Source: Deinandra increscens subsp. villosa (lineage: Eukaryota; Streptophyta; Magnoliopsida; Asterales; Asteraceae). From it: 64,000 bases of DNA. The notes under the pieces are model-generated. The model made no database searches. It was not told the origin of the DNA and saw only the letters and a list, made by a program, of their open reading frames with translations. A program made the translations under genes and the position numbers. Every line of letters starts with the position of its first letter. The stretch's first letter is position 1. This document shows, piece after piece, positions 1 through 8,108 of this stretch. The DNA lies in contig JBCNJP010000017.1 in assembly GCA_039602395.1 (NCBI GenBank), positions 97,378,713 to 97,442,712 on the forward strand, written 5' to 3'.

Positions 1-618
1 GGACAGGTCCAACAGGGTGTCAATACAATAAAAAACTCCAACAGATTTTTAAGTTAGCTATGAAGCAGCAATCTTAAACCCAAAAAGGAAGCATACTCAA
101 GGTCTAAGGGGCCTACTTGATTTATGATTTAGTATCAGTTATAGCCGCCATTTAAATGCACTAACTACTCAATTTTGAATTGACTCCCAGAAGTCCAATA
201 CAGTCCTGTCTAAACATACCCACATGCCTAAGAAAAAGGTAGCTCCAACATACTAACATGTCGCTATCTCACTTCCTCTGTATCATTTGTATGCACAGAC
301 CAACAGAATGTACACAAAACTCGCACTTCAGCTGTCCCAGCCAAACACCGAGCTTCATGACTTCTATCGATGATAAAAACGAAAAAAGGGATAAAATTCG
401 AATACAAACCTTCTTACCGGTCAATCACACAAGACAATTGCAACAAGTTCAAGATTATTCGGCGTCGAATTTGAGCAATGAAAATTGACAAAAACAAATT
501 TAACGGGAAGACAATGCTGGGAAAAGGATCAAGCGGAATGTATCGCATACTGATCGAAGACAAAATTCACGATAATAGAGTAACCAAATAACCGATCGCC
601 ACAGAGTTAAGAGCTCAC
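1..618. other. probable first intron of the EML gene
   Basis: No exon or RNA gene can be supported here. A second donor-like site (CCG followed by GTAAGAAGG on the minus strand, near 417) could mark an alternative 5' exon, but its upstream frame has stops. The small frames in both directions have no recognisable protein features. Confidence 0.3.
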
Positions 619-646
619 CGCTGCTATCATACGGTTCGTAGTCCAT
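619..646 (-). CDS. EMSY-LIKE (EML) family protein, first coding exon only (partial)
   Basis: On the minus strand an ATG at 646 opens a ten-codon exon reading MDYEPYDSSG, followed at once by a splice donor (GTGAGC, first intron base 618). As I recall the plant EMSY-LIKE proteins (ENT and Tudor/Agenet chromatin readers), they start with MDY-x-P-x-DSSG followed by an acidic stretch, and the exon breaks there in phase 1. I found no matching second exon in 1-600, so the first intron probably runs off the left edge of the window. The longer frame at 500-790 on this strand, which contains the ATG internally, is 5' UTR plus intron and not a protein. The identification rests on ten residues and the donor, so it is tentative. 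Confidence 0.45.
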
Positions 647-860
647 AGCCAGCTTGCAAAGTAAACCACACGGATTAAACGAAATTCCACAAGAATTTAG
701 CGCACAAAAACCTCTATATTCGCAAAAAGATTCGAAGAAACGCGAATTGATGAAACACGACTGGGAATCAGCGATGAATCCCGTGTGCAAGGATTAAATT
801 CGCGTTTTGCGCGAAATTAATGAATTGATTAATGGTTTGAAGGCGACGATCGAGGGCGAT

Positions 861-869
861 TTAGGGTTT
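861..869 (-). promoter_or_regulatory. telo-box-like motif upstream of the EML start
   Basis: The minus strand reads AAACCCTAA, the telo-box found near transcription starts of many plant housekeeping genes, about 215 bp upstream of the proposed EML ATG. It probably lies in the promoter or 5' UTR. The assignment depends on the gene call. Confidence 0.3.
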
Positions 870-1103
870 GATTTCGGAGTTTTAGAAAGAGTGATGAGAA
901 AAGGGGCAGGAGGCGCGGATGCGAAAGCGATGTATTGTTTATAATTAATTGTTATGTTTGAGTTCCGCCTCCTTTGGAGGTTTTGACTTTGTACTTGTGA
1001 ATGGTCAATCAAAATTATGATCTTTAGATTCATACAAAATCTATGTATTTTTAACTTAATAATTATTGAAGTTTACAAATCGGAGCGTCTATTTAGACAT
1101 CAT

Positions 1104-1266
1104 AATACGCTACGTATAATGATGTACGCTGCGTATTAGACTATTACGTAGCGTATTATTGAATACGCTGCGTATTAGACTTTTAAGCGACAAGCTGACA
1201 TTCTCTGAACCGACTGACAATGGAATGATACTATACGCTGTGTTTTTTACAATACGCAGCGTATAG
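1104..1266. repeat. cluster of short palindromes (ATACGCTGCGTAT type)
   Basis: At least six imperfect copies of a 13-14 bp palindrome (ATACGCTGCGTAT and variants with TACGTA) lie at about 1105, 1125, 1144, 1162, 1231 and 1251. Several share the tail TATTAGAC. The cluster lies 450-620 bp upstream of the proposed EML start codon on the minus strand. Function is unknown; it may be a remnant of a foldback element or a protein-binding array. Confidence 0.6.
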
Positions 1267-1684
1267 GTTAAATATATTTTGCTTTGGTATTTTTTTTTTT
1301 GTGTTTGTTGGTTTGTTTATTATATTTTTTAAAATTAAAAATAATTTGTAATTTTTGGAATCAGTTTTTCATAAAAATTTAATTGGTCGGTTTGAAATTT
1401 TTAATTTTTACAAATTCGGGTGGGTACGAATTTTTTTTTAATAATTAAGATAAGCTGATAACAAACGATGAGAATTGAGGATGAGACATAATCTTGGCTT
1501 TCACATCAATGTTGGCATTGAAAGTGTTACTGTTACTAGTGTCTTTAATCATCATGAAATATTGAATAACTTCAAGTATTCAACTACAAATATAACTTTA
1601 TTCGTTTATATTGAATTATTTATGTATGTTTTAAATTTAATTTTATTTCTTTATATATATATTTATTTAAGTAATTTTTATATC
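1267..1684. other. AT-rich intergenic sequence, nothing recognised
   Basis: Long A and T runs and scattered stops in all frames. No homology to the outer flank of the right-hand repeat (after 60190) is visible, so the assembly gap that follows may join unrelated sequences. Confidence 0.5.
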
Positions 1685-2184
1685 NNNNNNNNNNNNNNNN
1701 NNNNNNNNNNNNNNNNNNNNNNNNNNNNNNNNNNNNNNNNNNNNNNNNNNNNNNNNNNNNNNNNNNNNNNNNNNNNNNNNNNNNNNNNNNNNNNNNNNNN
1801 NNNNNNNNNNNNNNNNNNNNNNNNNNNNNNNNNNNNNNNNNNNNNNNNNNNNNNNNNNNNNNNNNNNNNNNNNNNNNNNNNNNNNNNNNNNNNNNNNNNN
1901 NNNNNNNNNNNNNNNNNNNNNNNNNNNNNNNNNNNNNNNNNNNNNNNNNNNNNNNNNNNNNNNNNNNNNNNNNNNNNNNNNNNNNNNNNNNNNNNNNNNN
2001 NNNNNNNNNNNNNNNNNNNNNNNNNNNNNNNNNNNNNNNNNNNNNNNNNNNNNNNNNNNNNNNNNNNNNNNNNNNNNNNNNNNNNNNNNNNNNNNNNNNN
2101 NNNNNNNNNNNNNNNNNNNNNNNNNNNNNNNNNNNNNNNNNNNNNNNNNNNNNNNNNNNNNNNNNNNNNNNNNNNNNNNNNNNN
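1685..2184. other. assembly gap (500 N)
   Basis: Exactly 500 N, a placeholder length. The sequence right of it begins in the middle of a segment homologous (inverted) to the Helitron 5' part at 54440. Confidence 0.98.
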
Positions 2185-2473
2185 AGTTCTACATTTAGAA
2201 ACTAAAGAAAACAAAATAGATGAAATAATTATAATCTATAATAAAAATTTATTGATGATTTAAATTTAAAAAGATAAAAATCGAAGGTGATACCCATACC
2301 CTTTGATGCGTCAGAAAGAGGAGATCTATATCCAATTCTTGACGGAGTAACAAAATATACGGGGAAAAAAGCTGGTCCTAAATAATTAAAAAAAAATTAT
2401 GACGTAAGTAAAATAAAATTTATAGTTAGTCGGTTAGTTGTTCTTATGCTACACTTTTTATGATTTGGTGGAA

Positions 2474-2849
2474 TCTTAATACTAATAAAGCAATAAAATG
2501 GTTTTCACATGTCTTCTTTTTAAGGTGTCCACATCACCAATGCCACATGTCAATACAAGATTCAATTACAATTTAGTAAATTACCAATCAAGACTAATTA
2601 CCAATTTTATCTAAATAAAATTTTTATTTAAGAAAAAGGCAAACATAATGTAGAGTTAATAACTCGAAAATTTAAATCTTTTTAAGGAAACAAATCAAAA
2701 ATTTATCATCTTTAATTTATTAAATTGTCAATTAATATTTTATAATGAATTATGTCATTTATAATTTTTAAATTTCTTAATCTTTTTTATATTTAACTAA
2801 TATTATGAACCTAAATTCAACCCGTGTAGTACACGGGTTACTAACCTAG
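2474..2849 (+). mobile_element. non-autonomous Helitron (376 bp) with exact ends
   Basis: It starts with TCTTAATACTAATAAAG and ends with a hairpin (AACCCGTGT / ACACGGGTT, loop AGT) followed after a short spacer by CTAG. Both are diagnostic Helitron termini. It sits between A and T without target duplication. The right-hand copy of the locus (about 53705-53720) has the uninterrupted sequence GGTGGAATTATTTATATTG, which is the empty site. No coding capacity. It landed inside the 5' part of the larger autonomous Helitron. Confidence 0.9.
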
Positions 2850-2974
2850 TTATTTATATTGTACACAAACAAAAAAAATTATTTAGAAATTATAACAATA
2901 ATTTAAATGTAACAGAAAAGGCATATCTTAATCCAAAAAATTAAACGAAAATACAATTAACATAAATGTGACGA

Positions 2975-5609
2975 ATGTGGATGAGGGCTGTGGGGGAGAC
3001 GAATGTGGATGGCCCTGCTGATGTGGTTCTTTCAATGAAACTGAGAAATGTTAAAGCAGCTGTGAAGTTATGGATTGCTAAGGAAAAGGAGAGAGAGGAA
3101 ACTTGTAAAACTGTTCTTAGGGAGGAATGCCATAGATGGGATGATATTTCGGAGGTTAGGCAGCTTGAGGAAGGGGAAATGGAGTCGTGGGTGGAATCGA
3201 AAAGAAAGCTGATGGAATTAGAAATCATGGATAAAAGAGATTTGGCGCAAAAGGCAAAAGTTCGGTGGGCCGTCGAGGGCGACGAGAATACATCGTTTTT
3301 TCACGGAATGTTGAAATCCAAATGCGCTACTGGTAGGATCAATGGGCTAATGGTGGATAATGTCTGGTTGACGGATCCTGAGGCCATTAAACTGGAGTCT
3401 TGGATATTTTTTCAAAAGAAATTCGCTAAGGATTGTTTTGCAAGGCCGCCAATATTGTGCAGGGGGATTAATCAACTTTCTGACTTGGAGGCCAATGCCT
3501 TAATTGTTCCTTTTTCCAAGGAGGAGATTAAGAACGCGGTGTGGATGTGTGGGGGGGATAAGGCTCCCGGCCCCGACGGGTTTAATTTTGACTTCATCAA
3601 ACGATTTTGGAATGTGTTGGAGGCTGATTTTATTAAGATTCTTGACGAGTTCTATCAGGAAGGCAGAATTAACAATGGATGCGGATCTTCGTTTTTATGT
3701 TTGATTCCTAAAGTTGCGGACCCGCAAGGTTTGGGTGATTTTAGACCCATTTCCTTGTTGGGGTGTATCTCGAAAGTAATTTCTAAGGTCCTTGCAAATA
3801 GAATGAAAGGTGTGTTAGATTCGGTGATCTCGGAGACGCAAATGGCTTTTGTTACTAATAGAAATATCGTGGACGGGCCTCTAATTATCAACGAGTTATT
3901 GTCTTGGCTTAAGAAGGTGAAAATGGAAGCTATGTTTTTTAAAATAGACTTTAGTAAAGCCTACGATTCTCTGGATTGGGGATTTTTATTGTCTATCTTA
4001 GAACAAATGAAGTTCCCGGATAGATGGAGGAGGTGGGTTTTGGGGGTTATCTCCGCTTCTCGTGCTTCGGTGATTATTAACGGGTCGCCTACAAAGGAGT
4101 TTAATTATTTTAAGGGGGTGAGACAAGGTGACCCGTTGTCCCCTTATTTATTTATTGTTGCTATGGAAGCCTTTCACTGGATGGTGTCGAAGGCCAATGA
4201 AATGGGGATTTTTCATGGGGTCGTTACTCCGAACAATGGGCCAGTTATTTCACATCTTTTATTTGCGGATGACGCAATGGTAATCGGGAGATGGTCAGGG
4301 GCGAATTTCATAAATCTTAGGAGACTCTTATGGTGTTTTTTCTTGGTGTCGGGTCTTCATGTCAACTTGCAAAAATGTGGGCTTTACGGTGTAAATGTGG
4401 TGGAGGAGGAGAAGATCCGATGGGCTGATTTTTTGGGATGCAGCAACTGCGAGTTTCCTTTTGGCTATCTTGGGCTTGTGGTTGGGGCGAACATGAATCA
4501 GAAAAAAAATTGGAGTAAGGTGGTGGAGGTTTTCCAAGCTCGTTTATCGGGATGGAAAGCCAAGAACTTATCTATTGGGGGGAGATTGACGATCATTAAA
4601 TCGGTGTTGGATTGTCTTCCAACATATTATTTTTCGCTTTACCGTGCCCCTAAAAAAGTTATATCGGAGCTTGAAAAAATCCGGTTTCGGTTCCTTTGGG
4701 GGGGGCGACGAGGAGCAGGCCAAAATCCAGTGGGTCGCGAGAGAACAGATTTTTAAGTCCATAAAGGATGGGGGTTTGGGGCTGACCCCGCTCGCGACTT
4801 CGAACTCATGCCTTTTGGCTAAGTGGACGTGGCGGTTCCTCACCGAACAGAATCGTCTTTGGAGAAGGGTGGTGAGTAGTGTCCATGGGGATCGTGCTTG
4901 TTGCTTGACTGTGCCTCGTGACCCAGTGCTGCCAGGTATTTGGAAGGCTATTATGAAGGCCAAATCGGATTTGTTGGCTTTGAATGTTGATGTCAGAGAG
5001 TACCTTACGGATGGGGAGGGGGGCTGGAGGTGGACGGAAAGTTCGATGGGTGAGTTCTCTGTCAAAAGTTTGAAGGAGCTGGTCCGATCGGTGAATGCGA
5101 GGAACGGGGAGACGGTTTTCCAGTGGTGTAAGGTGGTTCCTATTAAGGTTAATGTGTTTGCGTGGAGAGCGATTCTTGGGAGGCTTCCTACCGCGGATGC
5201 TCTCTCGCGGCGTAACATTTACGTGGGTCAGGGGTTCTGCCCACTTTGTAACTCGGTGGAGGAGAATGTTGATCATTTGTTTACCGGATGCGAGTTCGCG
5301 GATCAGATTTGGAGTATTATTAGGCAATGGTGTAATGTGCCCATGATACCGTTTTTCTCGGTTAAGGACATCCTTTTCGATGCTTACGATTGGAACAACA
5401 ACTCAAGGAAGGACCTCATGGTTAAGGCGGTGTTCTTCACTGTTTGTTGGTGTATTTGGCGGACGAGGAACGAGGCGGTTTTCAAAGGGAAGGCGCCTTC
5501 TCTTGCTTTCACCATTAAGGAGATTAAATCGTGGAGCTTCCTATGGGTTAGAAATAGGTGGAAAGGTAGCGGGATAGAATGGAGTAATTGGGTTAGTTTC
5601 AATATGTAA
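2975..5609 (+). pseudogene. LINE ORF2: reverse transcriptase and C-terminal zinc-binding domain, one frameshift
   Basis: Frame 2975-4756 encodes the reverse transcriptase with motifs APGPDG, DFRPIS, KIDFSKAYD, GVRQGDPLSP and the catalytic FADD (near 4261). Frame 4644-5609 continues with the rest of the protein and the zf-RVT domain (CPLCN...HLFTGC, near 5237-5292). The switch falls on a run of eight G at 4698-4705. A single base too many or too few there explains it, and it could be a sequencing error. The N-terminal apurinic endonuclease domain is absent. The protein would normally act in cis on its own RNA. Confidence 0.88.
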
Positions 5610-5701
5610 TTCTTCTGACTGTGTTTTCTTTTGGGGGGTCTCAGTTTCTTGCTGTGACCTTTCCCTGTCGTTTAATATGATTTGCTGTTAAAAAAAAAAA
5701 A
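2975..5701 (+). mobile_element. L1-type LINE, 5'-truncated, with target-site duplication
   Basis: The element begins inside ORF2 and ends in a poly(A) tract at about 5690-5701. The flanks carry a perfect 16-bp duplication AACATAAATGTGACGA (2959-2974 and 5700-5715), whose first two bases overlap the poly(A). The right-hand copy of the locus has this sequence once, near 53580-53600, so insertion followed the divergence of the two copies. The endonuclease domain is missing through 5' truncation, the usual product of target-primed reverse transcription. Confidence 0.92.
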
Positions 5702-5977
5702 CATAAATGTGACGACTTAATGAGATATGATGACATAAGCTGAATGGATAAACATAAATGGCATATTAATTCATACTTAACATTCTAACAATTAAAATAT
5801 AATTTAGTGGGTGTATAAAATCTGTTCCCTATTTATTTATCACTTAACATTCAATTATTTGTTGCGTACAACTATATAACCGAATCATAAATTTCGATAA
5901 ACAACAATCTGTTCCCTATTTATTTATCACTTCGATTCAATTTATTGGCTATTTAAATTATGATTTACTTTGTTCTA

Positions 5978-6277
5978 TTGAGACGTTTAATCAGAGATTA
6001 ACTTCGTGGAAAGCAAAGAATCTTTCGATGGGAGGTCGGCTAGTTCTTGTTAAGTCTGTTTTGGAGTGTCTTCCCACGTACTACTTTTCGTTATACCGGG
6101 CGCCGAAGAAAGTTATTGAAGAGCTGGAAAGGATCAGGATGAACTTCCTGTGGGGGGGAAGGAGAACGTAAAAAAGATACACTGGGTTAAGAAGATGAAC
6201 GTCATGAAACCTAAAAAGGAAGGTGGTCTTGGCCTTGAGCCTTTGGAACGGGTTAATATTTCTCTCCTAGCTAAGTG
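5978..6277 (+). mobile_element. second L1-type LINE, 5' part, split by a Copia element
   Basis: Encodes ORF2 sequence homologous to the first LINE (WKAKNLSMGGRLVLVKSV, then FLWGG), broken by a frameshift at a G run near 6150. It is interrupted at 6277 by a Copia LTR and continues at 12927. The left boundary is set by comparison with the empty locus in the right-hand copy (TTTGTTCTAATCAATG near 52640). No target-site duplication is visible, so this insertion may have used a non-standard route or lost one side. Confidence 0.8.
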
Positions 6278-6721
6278 TGTAAGACATTATTTATATATTA
6301 ATATATATATTTCGATATATATATATATACAAATACTATTATGTCCTTTAATCATTTATCTTAAATAATCAATTACGGTTTTAACCCTATCTGGTATTAC
6401 TTGATGGACGTAATTACCCTTTCTAGATGGGCTAGGGTTTCCCCTTGGGTGTATTATAAATAGAGGCTCTTAGGGAGAGATTAAAGGTTAATCACCATCA
6501 TCATCTCAACCGATCTCTCTCTCTCTATCTCGGCTCTCTCTCTCTCTGATTCGTGATCTTCACGAATCCTTTTCCCATCCTAAACTATACACCCTAAAGG
6601 GGAACCAAGGCTATTAACAGGAATGGACAACCTGACTGCTGCTGATCTCAATCAGTTCACCACAGGTAATCTTTACATATTATTATCTGTTTATATTAAC
6701 GATTTCAGGATTCGATCAACA
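6278..6721 (+). mobile_element. 5' LTR of Copia element 1
   Basis: A 444-bp repeat beginning TGTAAGACAT and ending GATCAACA (TG...CA), almost identical to 12481-12926. The visible difference is two bases in a TA run plus one substitution. It has a TATA box at 6455-6463, a CT-rich stretch at about 6513-6547, and an ATG at 6623 that opens MDNLTAADLNQFTT and ends at a GT donor (GTAATC). The near identity of the LTRs indicates recent insertion. The primer-binding site expected right after it is replaced by LINE sequence. Confidence 0.92.
6455..6463 (+). promoter_or_regulatory. TATA box of Copia element 1 LTR
   Basis: TATAAATAG within the LTR, about 170 bp upstream of the in-LTR ATG. The same motif recurs in the 3' LTR. 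It fits the U3/R promoter that would drive the element's transcript. Confidence 0.6.
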
Positions 6722-7347
6722 AAGTGGGCTTGGCGTTTTAAAACCGAACAAGGAAGACTGTGGAGAGGGGTTATTGGCAGTCTTCATCACAGGGATAGGG
6801 GGTTATGTTGCTTCCGTTAAGGCCTGCTGCAAGTGGAGTCTGGAAAGCGATCGTTAAATGCTGTAAAGATCTTGAACAGTGGGGGGTGGACCTTGCAGAA
6901 ACTATGGCTAAAGTAAACGGGAGGCTGATATGGCTCGAAGACAGCTCCGGTCTGTTTTCTGTGAAATCGCTGAGGAAGTGTCTCTCCACGGCTGCTGCAT
7001 CGGAGTTTAGTTTTGGGTTCAACTGGTGTAAAGCGGTCCCTATTAAAGTGAATCTCCTGGCCTGGAGAGCTGTCCTTGGTCGTCTTCCTACGGCCGACGG
7101 CCTGATCAGGAGGAAGATGGATGTGCATCCGATTTGCAGGCTTTGTGACGAAGGATTCGAATCAGCGGAACACTTGTTTACCGGTTGTCCGTTCTCCAAT
7201 ATGGTGTGGCAGATTGTGGCCCAATGGACAAAACTCCCTCCGTTTGTGACTTTTTCGGTTATGGACTTGGTTAACATTCACAAGGACAGAGATACTCCTA
7301 CTTGGAAGACTATGGCTATCAACAACATCATCCTTTCCGGTATGTGG
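6722..7347 (+). repeat. duplicate of the LINE 3' flank placed inside Copia element 1
   Basis: This 626-bp stretch repeats 12927-13554 with about two differences: a G run one base shorter near 6797, and a G/A change in the codon before EHLFTGC. It follows the 5' LTR just as the genuine flank follows the 3' LTR, including AAGTG. Normal element structure would have a primer-binding site and gag leader here. It ends at an 18-base repeat (TGGAAGACTATGGCTATC at 7303-7320 and 7345-7362), after which the element's leader starts. Confidence 0.9.
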
Positions 7348-7362
7348 AAGACTATGGCTATC

Positions 7363-8108
7363 CGCGGTTGTTGACAGGGGGGTTTCTGCTAAAATTGGGG
7401 CTTCATATTACAATTTTGTTTTGTTTAAAACCTTAAAATTTTATGTTTTACAAAACCTAATAAAATTTAGATTAGTTCCTTACCTCGTATTAGTTAATTG
7501 ACAAGTAGTAATTCTGGCCAACGCTGTTTTGCTACCTTAATTAATGTCACTAATTATTTCTAATACCAGGCAATTTACTTTAAAACTAATCTATTCGCTT
7601 AAATTGATAACATCTTTAAAACCTCGATTCTGGCCAACGCTGATTCGTTGTTTTTGTAATGTTTATCGACTTAGAATTAAGCATTCGCCTTACGTATACA
7701 AGTGTTTCTCTTCTGGCCAACGCTGATGAGTTGCACATGTATTCAGCGAAACTTATTTGTACATAAAGCTTATGGTGTATCATTTCTGGCCAACGCTGAT
7801 GTGATGCATCACTTTATGCACATACACTTATTTAGTTCATAATGCTCAGATGATAGGCAAGTAACCAACGCGAAAGCTGATTCATCTTAGTAGAACCTTT
7901 TATTCTGTCTATTCATTTTGGTGATTATTATAGACCTTATCACAACTTACCTGCTTCATTTCTATGGTCCTTACTTATGCCTGCTTATTATTATAATAAT
8001 TACTAATGTCATATGCTTATAATTATTATACTATTATAATTATCCGATTAATCCCTATACCTCTCTTCGCTTAGTATCTTATTATTCTCTCTCTCTTGTC
8101 CACTCTAA
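7363..8108 (+). mobile_element. untranslated leader of Copia element 1 with short direct repeats
   Basis: No coding frame. It holds four copies of TTCTGGCCAACGCTG at 7512, 7628, 7711 and 7784 and a degenerate fifth near 7864. It ends in a pyrimidine-rich tract and CTCTAAG, a plausible splice acceptor directly before the open gag frame. No primer-binding site resembling the tRNA-Met complement is present. Confidence 0.65.

Noticed and set aside
1104..1266. A CRISPR-like array
   Set aside because: Spacing is irregular, repeats are palindromic and variable, and the genome is eukaryotic.
1475..2263. Open frames spanning the N runs (also at 20742-21531 and 50039-50626)
   Set aside because: They are open only because N is not read as a stop; the flanking parts have no protein features.
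4568..5218. A 216-codon minus-strand frame
   Set aside because: Antisense shadow of LINE ORF2, whose zinc-binding and RT motifs lie on the plus strand.
6150..6368. Open frame across the LINE/LTR junction
   Set aside because: LINE coding sequence running into the Copia LTR; the C-terminal part is AT-repeat translation.
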